In this document: in pieces, positions 35,517 through 44,999 of the stretch
Numbering within the stretch: the stretch's first letter is position 1
Layout: each line of letters begins with the position of its first letter
Source of the DNA: Bacillus sp. es.034
Lineage (GTDB): Bacteria; Bacillota; Bacilli; Bacillales; Bacillaceae_B
Assembly: GCF_002563655.1 (NCBI RefSeq)
Contig: NZ_PDIY01000001.1
Span: 3,756,001 to 3,820,000 of the forward strand
Direction of reading: 5' to 3'
Length of the DNA: 64,000 bases
Notes under the pieces: model-generated
The model's database searches: none
Told to the model about the DNA's origin: nothing
The model's input: the letters and a program-made list of their open reading frames with translations, nothing else
Program-made: the position numbers and the translations under genes

Positions 35517-37364
35517 TTACTCCACAATTTCAATATTATAATCCTTGAACCACACATGGATCTGGGCAAGGTGGGCGAGTAGTTGGGGACCGGTCATGAG
35601 CTGGCCGTACCAGGGAACTTCAAAGGCTGCTCCTCCGCTTGCGACGATTTCTTTGAGTTTCTCTTCGTCAAATAATTCATAGAGAATGCTTGATTTGTCT
35701 TCCAGGATTTCATTGAGCCAGTCACCGACCAGTTTGGTATACTCCGGGTGATGGGTTTTCGGGTATGGGCTTTTCTTTCGGTAAAGGACTTCATGGGGAA
35801 GTACCCCTTCAAGTGCCTTCCTCAGAATGCCCTTTTCCCTTCCTTCGTGCATTTTCATCTCCCACGGGATGTTCCACACATACTCTACAAGTCTATGATC
35901 GGCAAACGGGACGCGGACTTCGAGGCTCGCTCCCATACTCATTCGGTCCTTTCTATCCAGCAAAGTCGTCATGAACCATAGTAAGTTTAAATAGAATAAT
36001 TGTCTCCTTTTGGTCTCCACTTCATTCTCCCCATCCAACAACGGGGTTTCGGCAACCGTGCGATCATACTGCTCGAGGACATACTCCTCAAGGTTCAGTT
36101 TCTTGCTCCATTCTTCTTTAAGAAGACCCTGTCGTTCCGCTGTGGAACGCATCCACGGGAATCCTCTTCGGTTAAAATCTTCCGGACGGTGGAACCATGG
36201 ATACCCCCCGAAGATTTCATCTGCACATTCACCAGACAGCCCGACGGTAAAATCCTCTTTGATTTCCCTGCAGAACCATAAGAGAGATGAATCCACATCG
36301 GCCATTCCCGGAAGGTCCCTTACATGCACCGCTTCAATCAGATGGTCCTTTAACTCTTGTTGACTGATCTCACATTTGTGATGAATCGTATCGAATTCAG
36401 CTGTCATCTTTTCAATCCAAGGGGCATCGGAGTTCGGTTGGAAATCATTCGCTTTAAAGTATTGATCATTTTCTTCATAATCAATGGAGTACGTATGAAG
36501 TTTCCCTTTCCCCTCTTCCTTATATGAATTTGCTGCCACCGCCGTAATGGCACTGGAATCGAGTCCTCCCGATAAGAATGTGCACAAGGGTACATCGGAA
36601 ACAAGCTGCCTCTCTATGGCATCCGTAAGCAGAACGCGCACTTTCGAGACCGTTTCGATGAACGAATCCGTATGCTCCTCACTTTTTACATTCCAGTATC
36701 TCCATACATTCAAACCTTCCTTGGAGAAGATCATGCTATGGGCAGGACGCAGTTCCTTCACCCCTTTGAACACACCATTCCCCGGAGTGCGGGATGGACC
36801 GAGACCGAGCACTTCTGAAAGCCCCTTCAGGTCCACCTGTGGCAAAACATCAGGATGAGCAAGTAAAGCTTTGATTTCTGATGCAAACAGGATCCCGTCA
36901 TCCTTTTCAACAAAAAATAAAGGCTTTACGCCCATTCTGTCCCTACCTATAAATGCATGCCCCTTCTCACTGTCCCATACGGCAAAGGCGAAGATCCCGT
37001 TCAGGTGCTGAACACATTCTTCCCTCCACTCAATATAAGAGGATAACAGGACCTCGGTATCAGAATGCCCTTTGAAGGTATACCCCTTCTCTATAAGTAC
37101 TTGTCTAAGGTCTTCTGTATTGTACAGCTCTCCGTTATAGCAAATGGTGAAAGTGTGTCCGTTATGGTGGAGGCTCATAGGCTGCCTTCCTCCTGCAGGA
37201 TCGACTACGATCAATCGTTTATGACCAAACGCAGCATGCTGGTCGACCCAGACATTCGTTTCGTCAGGTCCCCTTTTAGAAAGGGTTTCCGCCATTTTCT
37301 CAACCACTTCTTTTTCATTCGACATATCTTGTTTATAATGGATCCAACCTGTAATTCCGCACAT
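35517..37364 (-). CDS. asnO: Asparagine synthetase (glutamine-hydrolysing), AsnO type
   Basis: 615 residues from ATG 37364; this start puts Cys2 (MCGITGWIHY) at the N-terminus, as the Ntn glutaminase requires, with a GAGG site 9 nt upstream. N-terminal class II glutaminase domain; C-terminal synthetase domain with the PP-loop FLSGGLDSSAITA. It converts Asp, Gln and ATP to Asn. Length and the yisN/crtM(yisP) neighbours match asnO (yisO), the sporulation-linked paralogue of B. subtilis, rather than asnB or asnH. Confidence 0.93.
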   Translation of the reverse strand: MCGITGWIHYKQDMSNEKEVVEKMAETLSKRGPDETNVWVDQHAAFGHKRLIVVDPAGGRQPMSLHHNGHTFTICYNGELYNTEDLRQVLIEKGYTFKGHSDTEVLLSSYIEWREECVQHLNGIFAFAVWDSEKGHAFIGRDRMGVKPLFFVEKDDGILFASEIKALLAHPDVLPQVDLKGLSEVLGLGPSRTPGNGVFKGVKELRPAHSMIFSKEGLNVWRYWNVKSEEHTDSFIETVSKVRVLLTDAIERQLVSDVPLCTFLSGGLDSSAITAVAANSYKEEGKGKLHTYSIDYEENDQYFKANDFQPNSDAPWIEKMTAEFDTIHHKCEISQQELKDHLIEAVHVRDLPGMADVDSSLLWFCREIKEDFTVGLSGECADEIFGGYPWFHRPEDFNRRGFPWMRSTAERQGLLKEEWSKKLNLEEYVLEQYDRTVAETPLLDGENEVETKRRQLFYLNLLWFMTTLLDRKDRMSMGASLEVRVPFADHRLVEYVWNIPWEMKMHEGREKGILRKALEGVLPHEVLYRKKSPYPKTHHPEYTKLVGDWLNEILEDKSSILYELFDEEKLKEIVASGGAAFEVPWYGQLMTGPQLLAHLAQIHVWFKDYNIEIVE

Positions 37365-37522
37365 AGTGATCATCCTCACTTTCTAGTCAAACAAACTGGG
37401 CTCACTGACACATAAATTATTCTATGCCCCTTTTAGAGAAATGGTTAATTGTCTCAATCAATCTTTACGTGAATGAAATATGATAATTATGACAAGAAAT
37501 GTAGTTAAGGAGGGATATTCAC

Positions 37523-38086
37523 TTGAGCAACATTTTTCGATCAAACATTTTAAAATCCCAAAAAAGATCTTTTTCCGAAGGCACTGCTTTATTCGAAGAA
37601 GATACATGGTTCTTTTTCGAGATCGACGCCGAGGAAGAATCTGAGCTCGAATTTTACCTCAATCATGAACTGAAAGTGTATAGAGATGGAGAGTGGCTTT
37701 CTGGCGTACTCTTGGAAGACGGTCTCATCGTCACCCCTTATGAGCGAATAAGAATCGAGAATGGCGATCGAATTCAAATAAAGAAGAATATATTGTATTC
37801 ACTGGAGCATTTATTAGAAGAGATTTCGGATGATGCCTTTCATCAGTTTACAACAGCCTTAAATAACCTGGGCTATTCGATTTATGACAGTATCTTTTGC
37901 CATAACCACCTTGTATTCCTCGAAAACCAAAAAATCAAGGAAGGCGTAAACTTCATCACGTTTGATAACGGTGTGGAAGTATGTGCTGTCCAGCATCACT
38001 TCACCTACTATAAAAAGAAACGCGACCGCTTTGAATTCACTTTAAGTACAGGTAGACGAATTGTAATAGAAAGTTTCAATATTTGA
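37523..38086 (+). CDS. yisN: YisN-like protein (DUF2777)
   Basis: 187 residues from TTG 37523, 8 nt after AAGGAGGG. Acidic and soluble, with beta-rich segments (EDTWFFFEIDAEEESELEFYL; RIENGDRIQIKKN). No catalytic motif recognised. The position next to asnO, divergent from it, matches yisN of B. subtilis. A strong terminator follows. Confidence 0.75.
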   Translation: MSNIFRSNILKSQKRSFSEGTALFEEDTWFFFEIDAEEESELEFYLNHELKVYRDGEWLSGVLLEDGLIVTPYERIRIENGDRIQIKKNILYSLEHLLEEISDDAFHQFTTALNNLGYSIYDSIFCHNHLVFLENQKIKEGVNFITFDNGVEVCAVQHHFTYYKKKRDRFEFTLSTGRRIVIESFNI

Positions 38087-38109
38087 TCTGAATACCAGAT
38101 CAAAAAGAT

Positions 38110-38150
38110 AAATGCCTGTCAGGTAATGTACCCGACAGGCATTTGTCTTT
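38110..38150. terminator. Bidirectional terminator yisN / EAL protein
   Basis: AAATGCCTGTC-A-GGTA (38110-38125) pairs with TACC-C-GACAGGCATTT (38129-38144) with a 3-base loop and one internal mismatch, followed by TTTTT on the plus strand. Confidence 0.85.
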
Positions 38151-41063
38151 TTATATATCCCGGCTTGTCACGAGGTGCCTTTTCTTTAAAAAGGTGTTCA
38201 TTTTCTCCAGTGACATCGGCCTTTCGATTAGAAATCCTTGTGCAAAATCACAGCCAAGCTCCTTCAGTAATTCTAGTTGCCCGGGAGTTTCCACACCTTC
38301 AGCCACCACTTTCATGTTCAATCCCTTCCCCATGGTGGAAATGGATTGAACGATCGCGACATCAGGTGTATGATCGCTCATATTCTGTACAAACGAACGA
38401 TCGATTTTCAGGATATGAAGGGGGAGATGCTTCAAATAACTTAAAGAAGAATAACCCGTGCCGAAATCATCAATCGCAAGCTTCACCCCAAGGCCGGCAA
38501 GTGATTTCATGGCGTCGATTGTATGAGCGGCGTCATGAAGCATGATCGTTTCTGTCAGTTCCAAGCAGAGGTATTCCGCTGGCAGCCCGGATATGGCCAA
38601 CGCCTCTTCCACATCATTCAGGAACGTAGGGTGCTGGAATTGCCGTGCTGAAACGTTCACAGATATATAGAACTTCCCCGCCTCTTGGTCTAACCACTTT
38701 TTTAACTGTATACAGGATTCGACCAGGACCCATTTTCCGATTTCATGAATCAGCCCTGTTTCTTCTGCCAGGGGAATGAATTCACCCGGCGATATCAATC
38801 CCCAGGATGGATGCTGCCATCTGAGCAATGACTCACAGCCAATCAGGGATTGACCCTGTATGTGAATGATGGGTTGAAAAGCGATGAACAATTCCTGTTT
38901 CTCAATGGCTCTTCTAAGATGGGCCTCCATCTCCACCTTCCTCGTAATCTCTTCCTCCATATCCCTTGAAAAGTAAACGGTATTATTCCCGCCATTTAAT
39001 TTAGCCCAATTTAGTGCAGAATCGGCATTTCTTAACAAGTCGGCAGTCTCTTCCCCATCCCGGGGATAGATGCCAGCACCAATGCTGACAGACATGTAGA
39101 ATTCTTTGCCCTGATAAGAAAAAGGTGCCTGGATGGTTTCCAAAATATCCCCAGTGATATCTGAAATAGCGGCCTCATTCACCTCTTTCGTAAGAAGCAC
39201 CGTAAATTTGTCTCCACTGAATCGGCCGAGATAGGCTCCTTTCGGGAGAATGCCTTGAATCCTTTGGGCAAGTTCTTTGATGATTACATCTCCTACAATA
39301 TGACCAAGAGTGTCATTAATCATCTTGAAACGATCCATATCCAGAAACAATACCGCCAGCTGCCGTTTCTTCTTCTTCGCCCGTTGAATATGCTCGTCTA
39401 CCATTTCCCGGAACTTCATCTTATTAGGAAGGTCGGTTTCACCGTCATAATATGCGAGCTGCGTGATTTTCTTCTCAAATTGACGCTCTTTCGTGACATT
39501 TCGCCCTATCCCGAAGATCCCGACACATTTACCCTCAACGGTAATCGGGATATTCTTGATTTGAAAGAAATTCACTTCCCCTTTCTTGGATGCAATGGGA
39601 AGATCATAATACTGCTCCCTACCATCCATGGCCCGGTAAAAATGCCTCCTTACCCGCACGGCGTCCTCTTTCCTGATAAAGTTGAGGGCTGATTTCCCAA
39701 GAACCTCTTCCCTCGTAAATCCAAATGTTTTCATGAAAGAAGGGTTGAGGGAATTAAACCGGCCGTTCAGATCGGTACTGTAGACAAAATCCGTATTATT
39801 ATCAAAGAGGGAACGGTAATACTCCTCAGAAATCTGGATGTTTTGTGTTAATTCTTTAATATCCTTTTCTGCTGTATTGATTAAATGGGTTAAACTCATC
39901 ATAACATCGGCTTCAGGGGTTAATTGAAAATCGATTTTCATACCCCTGATGGGTTCACGGACACCTTCAGACAATCCAAGATATGAAAGGGAATGAGCCA
40001 TCAGCTTCGGTTTCTTCCCACTGATCCCCAATTCTCCATAAGAGAAGAAACCCGTCAAGGGCGATATCCGGTTTAGATAGGAAAGTTCCTGATTCGTCAC
40101 ATCGCGAACATACCTTCTTCTGGCTATACAATTATATACAAAATGAGTTTCTACCGGATGGCGTTTCAATCGGGACAAGAGCTTTGTTGTGGAGCGGATT
40201 AAATCCTGTACATCCACAAATCCAAACGACACCGTGTCACCCTCCGTCACTTCCTGACTGAGTTCAACACTCCCATTTGGCAGCACATTCACGATATAGA
40301 CCGCCACTTTATCATTCTTATTTTGCAATAGAAAAGGGAACTCGATCGATGAGTCAGGAAGATCCTCCACAAACCTCTTCCCTAAATAGGTTTCAAGTAT
40401 ACGGATCGGTTTCACATGATTGATACCCTCCAAAATATTCCCTTTTGCTTTCGTGATGTTGAAGACTGGGCCAACTTCCTGCCATTCTTCTATGCTATGG
40501 GAATGGACCTTCAATTCTTCACCACTCAATGAGGCCGTAACAAAGCCTTCGCTTGATATTTCGTGGTTCGTGAATACATATGCCGGCCTTTTAAGAGGCA
40601 AATCAGAAGAAACACCACCGACGATGGTGACTTCATCCCCTCTTTCCGATACACCTTCCAAAAATTCCTGAACGCCAAGCTGTAAGTGGCTCGCAAAGAT
40701 AATGAATGCTTTGGTGTCGGATTTACCAACAGATTCATACAATTGATTACCGATCTGCTTACTTGTACCTGACTTTTCTTGTAAAAGGGATTCTATCGTA
40801 GTGGTTTCAAATATCGTAAATGATAAAACGATTTCTGAAACAACCGACCCATCTATGACTTGACCGTTCGAGCTGCAGCCAATGAGGGTCCCACGGGGTA
40901 ATATGTGGTTTAAGTGATTTTGCAGACCTTCTATGATCGCTAAAGGGGAATCGCCGACAAAGGCCTGTATCAGGAGGGAAGGAAATTGATCTATACCGTG
41001 CTCTTGAATAAATTGATTTAAGGATTGTTCACCTTTATATATGAATTGAAAGGACTTCACCAT
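38151..41063 (-). CDS. FIST-PAS-GGDEF-EAL signalling protein (predicted c-di-GMP phosphodiesterase)
   Basis: 970 residues, no membrane helix. Order: FIST N (about 25-230), FIST C (about 230-370), a coiled linker, PAS (about 405-520), GGDEF (about 535-690), EAL (about 710-965). FIST domains are sensor modules thought to bind small ligands such as amino acids. The GGDEF signature is degraded to SGDKF (616-620). The EAL domain keeps ESLLRW, LELTE, DDFGTGYSSL, KIDRSF and AEGVET, so phosphodiesterase activity is expected while cyclase activity is not. Monocistronic, ATG 41063 with an AGGTG site. Confidence 0.88.
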   Translation of the reverse strand: MVKSFQFIYKGEQSLNQFIQEHGIDQFPSLLIQAFVGDSPLAIIEGLQNHLNHILPRGTLIGCSSNGQVIDGSVVSEIVLSFTIFETTTIESLLQEKSGTSKQIGNQLYESVGKSDTKAFIIFASHLQLGVQEFLEGVSERGDEVTIVGGVSSDLPLKRPAYVFTNHEISSEGFVTASLSGEELKVHSHSIEEWQEVGPVFNITKAKGNILEGINHVKPIRILETYLGKRFVEDLPDSSIEFPFLLQNKNDKVAVYIVNVLPNGSVELSQEVTEGDTVSFGFVDVQDLIRSTTKLLSRLKRHPVETHFVYNCIARRRYVRDVTNQELSYLNRISPLTGFFSYGELGISGKKPKLMAHSLSYLGLSEGVREPIRGMKIDFQLTPEADVMMSLTHLINTAEKDIKELTQNIQISEEYYRSLFDNNTDFVYSTDLNGRFNSLNPSFMKTFGFTREEVLGKSALNFIRKEDAVRVRRHFYRAMDGREQYYDLPIASKKGEVNFFQIKNIPITVEGKCVGIFGIGRNVTKERQFEKKITQLAYYDGETDLPNKMKFREMVDEHIQRAKKKKRQLAVLFLDMDRFKMINDTLGHIVGDVIIKELAQRIQGILPKGAYLGRFSGDKFTVLLTKEVNEAAISDITGDILETIQAPFSYQGKEFYMSVSIGAGIYPRDGEETADLLRNADSALNWAKLNGGNNTVYFSRDMEEEITRKVEMEAHLRRAIEKQELFIAFQPIIHIQGQSLIGCESLLRWQHPSWGLISPGEFIPLAEETGLIHEIGKWVLVESCIQLKKWLDQEAGKFYISVNVSARQFQHPTFLNDVEEALAISGLPAEYLCLELTETIMLHDAAHTIDAMKSLAGLGVKLAIDDFGTGYSSLSYLKHLPLHILKIDRSFVQNMSDHTPDVAIVQSISTMGKGLNMKVVAEGVETPGQLELLKELGCDFAQGFLIERPMSLEKMNTFLKKRHLVTSRDI

Positions 41064-41185
41064 TTTCTACACCTACTTGAAAGACATCGTTTCTATCAAA
41101 ATACCACAATTCGACAGATTTGGATATCCATTTATATGAAAATGGCAGCAGCTAAGTCCTTAATCAAGGGGAAAAGAGGTAAATA

Positions 41186-41217
41186 AAAAAGCCCGCTCCA
41201 TAAATGAGCAGACTTTT
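41186..41217 (-). terminator. Terminator after yisL
   Basis: On the minus strand AAAAAG-tct-GCTC and GAGC-ggg-CTTTTT form a stem followed by T-rich sequence, 7 bp after the yisL stop. Confidence 0.7.
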
Positions 41218-41223
41218 TAAACC

Positions 41224-41595
41224 TTATGCAAATGGATGAAGACCAAGTGGTAAACGCAGTCCCAAATACAGAACAAGGAGCAGCGCGATCACCATGACAA
41301 TCCACAATACATTCGTGCTTTTCCCTTTATTCATGCGGACCAGGATCATCTCAAACATCCCGATCACCCATATTCCCACCAATCCTTTAATGCCATAAAG
41401 GGCCGGATTGATTCCCTGATGCTTCCAGAATAAAAGGGCACCGGTCAGAATAATGAGCAAGTAAAATAATCGTAAGATCATATGTACAACTTTCATGCCT
41501 TTTTTCTTCCCTGCGTTATGCAATCCGACCGCTACAAAGAAAAGAATGATGGCAACGACCCACGTTGTAATATGGGCATGTGTATTATCAAACAT
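41224..41595 (-). CDS. yisL: YisL family membrane protein (DUF1516)
   Basis: 123 residues with four membrane helices (about 10-25, 37-58, 68-87, 96-113). N-terminus MFDNTHAHITTWVVAIILFF and C-terminus LRLPLGLHPFA fit the YisL family, function unknown. AGGAGG Shine-Dalgarno. It lies 72 bp downstream of yisK, likely cotranscribed. Confidence 0.9.
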   Translation of the reverse strand: MFDNTHAHITTWVVAIILFFVAVGLHNAGKKKGMKVVHMILRLFYLLIILTGALLFWKHQGINPALYGIKGLVGIWVIGMFEMILVRMNKGKSTNVLWIVMVIALLLVLYLGLRLPLGLHPFA

Positions 41596-41667
41596 ATTGA
41601 ACCTCCTACAGGTAGATAGTTTACGCTCATAATATTACCACAGTCTGTACACCAACAGAAATTTTAA

Positions 41668-42543
41668 CTAATCCTGTAACGGATTTGTCAAAACTCCCAA
41701 TCCTTCTATTTCGATTTCCACTACATCTCCCTTTCTCAAAAAGCGTGGCGGCTTATAGCCTTTTCCGACTCCTGATGGTGTACCTGTTGCAATGACATCC
41801 CCCGGCAACAAGGTCATACCCTTAGAGAGGGTGGAAATAATCGTCGGAATGGAGAAAATCATCTGTCCCGTATTGGAAGACTGGCGGATTTCCCCATTGA
41901 CCATCGTGGTGATGGTGAGATTCTGAGGGTCATCCACTTCATCCTTTGTCACAAGGAATGGACCCATCGGGCAAGTTGTATCCAGACTTTTCCCGATAAA
42001 AAACTGTCCGTGCTTTTTTTGGAGATCACGGGCTGTGATATCATTCAGGATCGAATAACCAAACACATGGTCCATCGCTTCTTCAGGAGAAATCCCTCTC
42101 CCTTTCTTTCCGATGATCACGGCCAGTTCCCCTTCATAATCCAGCTCTTCCGTGATGTCATCATGATGAAGCACCGTTTCCCCGTGACCGATGACCGTTT
42201 GGGTTGCTTTCGTGAAAATCATGATATTCTTCGGGATATCCTGTTCACCACCCATTTCAATGGCATGTTCACGATAGTTCTTTCCTACACACATGATGTT
42301 TCTCTTCACTTTCGTAATCGGGGAAAGCCATTGCACTTCATCCTTTGCGAAAGATGGCAGAGCTCCAGCATTCTTTCTAAGAACCCCTTCCACACGTTGG
42401 AGAAAACCTTCCCCGGCTTCGATTCCCTGAAGTAAATCCCCAGGTAATTCATCCACCCCTGCTAAATCAATGATCCTTCCTTCAACTTCCACACCATACG
42501 TTTCTTTCCCCTCAACTGCATAGCTAACGAATTTCATCCTCAT
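41668..42543 (-). CDS. yisK: YisK, fumarylacetoacetate hydrolase family enzyme
   Basis: 291 residues; an in-frame ATG at 42537 is an equally good start. C-terminal FAH-family fold with VGKNYREHAIEMGG, metal ligands in EELDYEGELAVIIGK (Glu/Glu) and NDITARDLQ (Asp), and a GDVIATGTPSGVG strand. In B. subtilis YisK is reported as an oxaloacetate decarboxylase tied to cell-wall protein Mbl. Neighbours yisL and gerP agree with the symbol. Confidence 0.88.
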   Translation of the reverse strand: MRMKFVSYAVEGKETYGVEVEGRIIDLAGVDELPGDLLQGIEAGEGFLQRVEGVLRKNAGALPSFAKDEVQWLSPITKVKRNIMCVGKNYREHAIEMGGEQDIPKNIMIFTKATQTVIGHGETVLHHDDITEELDYEGELAVIIGKKGRGISPEEAMDHVFGYSILNDITARDLQKKHGQFFIGKSLDTTCPMGPFLVTKDEVDDPQNLTITTMVNGEIRQSSNTGQMIFSIPTIISTLSKGMTLLPGDVIATGTPSGVGKGYKPPRFLRKGDVVEIEIEGLGVLTNPLQD

Positions 42544-42560
42544 TCATCCCCTTTTCAGTT

Positions 42561-43748
42561 TTACACTTCTCCCTTTTTAACAACATTGCCTCTCCCATAA
42601 CTCAACACTCGCCAAAGCTTTTCAACTGGTCCATATCGAAACTTGGATAACCAAATTTCAGAGAGGATCACCTGTATGATATATATCCCAACTGCAAGCA
42701 TCGTCCCTGTTGTCAATGTCACTTCTCCGTAAAGGCCAAACCCATAGGAATAGAAGATAAGGGTGCCGATGATGGATTGCATCAGGTAATTCGTGAGGGA
42801 CATCTTCCCTACTGAAGCGATTGGCTTGCTCCATTTCATCATTTTTTCATTCAACAATAATAATGAAAGGATTATTGCATAAGATACTGATAAGAACGGA
42901 CCTCCTAAAAAGTCCTGTATATAGCTGTAAGCAAAGTTGGACTCAATGAATAGCGGCAACGATTTAATGATGATTCCAATGAGTAACGTACATCCACCTG
43001 TTATCATCCAAACCTTCTTATGATTCCTGACCTTTTCCAACAGTTGCAGTTTACTTGCGCCTGCCCCGATCATCATCATAGGAAGAATCGAAAGCAACAA
43101 GAATAAAAGATTTTCAGGTGAGTTCACCACATACCAGTCCTGAAAGCGCTGTTCCATGATACTGCTGAAGCTGCCTGAGGCATAGGCTGAGACCGAATCC
43201 TGCAAAGCGGCAATGTTTGTATAGTTGGTCACACCCGTCGGATCAGTGAAAGTCATCAACACTAGTAAAATACTGAAGAACACCTGCGGCATTAAAAATA
43301 GAATTCCTCCATGCCACATCAAGCCCTTCCCGGAAAGCCGCATGAAACCAATAAGGATCAGACCGAATACGGCGTAATTTATCAGGATGTCCCCTGACCA
43401 GATCAGGAAGGCATGAAAGCAGCCGATTCCCAATATAATAACAAGTCTTCTTACCCCAAACAGGTAGAAGGATGTTCCTTTCACCGTTGCCCTTTGTTGT
43501 TGAATCCCCAGCCCATATCCAAACATCATGGCGAATAACGGATAAAAGCTTGCTTGAACCAATACATCGATCCAAGGAAATAATGCCGTATCTTCAGGTG
43601 TTTTCCACCACGTATACGGATCAAAGTACAAAAACGGTGAATGGAAGGAAATCATGTTGATGATAAAGATGCCGAGCAGAGAGAATCCCCTGATCACATC
43701 GAGACTTACAATACGTTCTGACTGTTCAATTGGCGACAAGGTGTTCAT
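42561..43748 (-). CDS. DUF418 (YeiB/YxaH-like) membrane protein
   Basis: 395 residues with about ten membrane helices. N-terminus RIVSLDVIRGFSLLGIFIINM and C-terminal SLTNYLMQSIIGTLIFYSYGFGLY are the diagnostic segments of the DUF418/YeiB family, related to acyltransferase-3 membrane proteins. Substrate unknown. The start follows GGAGGAAGATGA. It lies 17 bp upstream of yisK, so it may lead a three-gene transcript with yisK-yisL. Divergent from gerPA. Confidence 0.85.
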   Translation of the reverse strand: MNTLSPIEQSERIVSLDVIRGFSLLGIFIINMISFHSPFLYFDPYTWWKTPEDTALFPWIDVLVQASFYPLFAMMFGYGLGIQQQRATVKGTSFYLFGVRRLVIILGIGCFHAFLIWSGDILINYAVFGLILIGFMRLSGKGLMWHGGILFLMPQVFFSILLVLMTFTDPTGVTNYTNIAALQDSVSAYASGSFSSIMEQRFQDWYVVNSPENLLFLLLSILPMMMIGAGASKLQLLEKVRNHKKVWMITGGCTLLIGIIIKSLPLFIESNFAYSYIQDFLGGPFLSVSYAIILSLLLLNEKMMKWSKPIASVGKMSLTNYLMQSIIGTLIFYSYGFGLYGEVTLTTGTMLAVGIYIIQVILSEIWLSKFRYGPVEKLWRVLSYGRGNVVKKGEV

Positions 43749-43814
43749 TCATCTTCCTCCGAAAAAATTAATCTTGTTTCTATTCTAACCCGAAACGGAA
43801 AAATAGGCGATCAT

Positions 43815-43842
43815 CACCTATTCCTGTTCTTCACATAGAATA
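43815..43842 (+). promoter_or_regulatory. SigK-like promoter of gerPABCDEF
   Basis: CACC (43815-43818), 15-bp spacer, CATAGAATA (43834-43842), matching the SigK pattern mACm and CATAnnnTA. The gerP operon is transcribed in the mother cell by SigK in B. subtilis and repressed by GerE. Confidence 0.72.
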
Positions 43843-43878
43843 ACAATAATTAACTTTGTCTTAAAGGTGTGAGTCGAA

Positions 43879-44100
43879 ATGCCTGCAATTGTAGGAATTG
43901 CACAAGTCATAAACGTCGGTTCCAGTGCCGTCTTTCATATTGGGGATGTCTTTAACATCAGCCCGGTCTCAACAGCCAAAACCTTTGCCGGTGCAGGTTC
44001 ATTTATAACTGGAAGAGGGATTTCCGTCTATAATGAAAGCTCCTTGACCTATACGGTAGACGACGATGGAATGGATCAAGGAATAAACTTTACCCTATGA
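43879..44100 (+). CDS. gerPA: Spore coat/germination protein GerPA
   Basis: 73 residues, MPAIVGIAQVINVGSSAVFH, with the paired GSS/FHIGD motifs and Thr/Ser-rich FAGAGSFITG. The GerPA/GerPF family encodes inner-coat proteins that let nutrients through to the germinant receptors. GTGTGAG upstream. First of six genes in the correct gerP order. Confidence 0.93.
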   Translation: MPAIVGIAQVINVGSSAVFHIGDVFNISPVSTAKTFAGAGSFITGRGISVYNESSLTYTVDDDGMDQGINFTL

Positions 44101-44113
44101 GTGTGATGCGAAA

Positions 44114-44338
44114 ATGACAAATTATTATGTTCAACAAACCATACAGATTCAATTCATTAAAATCGGGGGTATGTCCAATTCTTCCGTATTGCAGATTGGT
44201 ACATGTGGACAAATAAACACAAATGACTATCTGTATAATACCGGTGGTTTTACGGAGCCTGCTCCTGAAGCAGAAAAAAACGGCAGTGTTTCAAAGGGAC
44301 CATCAAGTTCACCTTTAGTCCCTCTACAAAACCCTTAA
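44114..44338 (+). CDS. gerPB: Spore germination protein GerPB
   Basis: 74 residues. Conserved core NYYVQQTIQIQFIKIGGMSN followed by SVLQIGTCGQI; the tail is Pro/Ser-rich. Starts 13 bp after gerPA. The assignment follows from order and the family core. Its presumed role is coat assembly or permeability. Confidence 0.92.
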   Translation: MTNYYVQQTIQIQFIKIGGMSNSSVLQIGTCGQINTNDYLYNTGGFTEPAPEAEKNGSVSKGPSSSPLVPLQNP

Positions 44339-44369
44339 AAGAGTCCGCGACAAGGAAAGAGGTGGCAGG

Positions 44370-44999
44370 ATGACTAATTACTATATGACACCACAACAAC
44401 TGTATCAGTATATCGAGATGTTGAATTCGAGAATTGTCGCGTTAGAAAAAAAAGTAGATGAGCTTTCACAGGAACTGACGACGATCAAAGATACTCCCAA
44501 GATAAACGTAGAAAAAATCGAGTATAAGTTTGATCAGCTTAAAGTCGAGTCCTTGGATGGTACACTGAATATCGGCATTAACCCAAGCAATCTAAAGGAT
44601 ACGATAGAGGATCTGGCCGTAGACCAGAATGTGAACGTCGATTCAATCAAAGACCTCACCCCTTATAAAGAAAGAATAACGAACGAAATACAAGCTTACA
44701 TCCAAACCGAGGTACCTGCCCTGATACAAGACAATGAAATGCAATTCCAACGCTCCCTTGACCCTTCATATTATGAAATGGTACAGCAGGACCTGCTGAA
44801 TCAAATGCCGCAGAGAATCGATTTCTATCTGGAGAACATCCCTCATGTCGAATCCAAACAATCTGAAGGGGAATGGGAAAGAAAAATCATTTCAAAGATC
44901 AAGCAAGATATTCAAACGGCACTCTTCTCCTTTATGTCCCAGATGCCGGAAAATATGGAAGGGATGAATAACAATGAACCTCCAAGTAATCAATCGTGA
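44370..44999 (+). CDS. gerPC: Spore germination protein GerPC
   Basis: 209 residues. An N-terminal coiled coil (YQYIEMLNSRIVALEKKVDE) is followed by KINVEKIEYKFDQLKVESLD and LNIGINPS, the conserved GerPC region. It is soluble and acidic. GAGGTGG ribosome site. The last 26 bp overlap the gerPD start region in another frame. Confidence 0.92.
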   Translation: MTNYYMTPQQLYQYIEMLNSRIVALEKKVDELSQELTTIKDTPKINVEKIEYKFDQLKVESLDGTLNIGINPSNLKDTIEDLAVDQNVNVDSIKDLTPYKERITNEIQAYIQTEVPALIQDNEMQFQRSLDPSYYEMVQQDLLNQMPQRIDFYLENIPHVESKQSEGEWERKIISKIKQDIQTALFSFMSQMPENMEGMNNNEPPSNQS

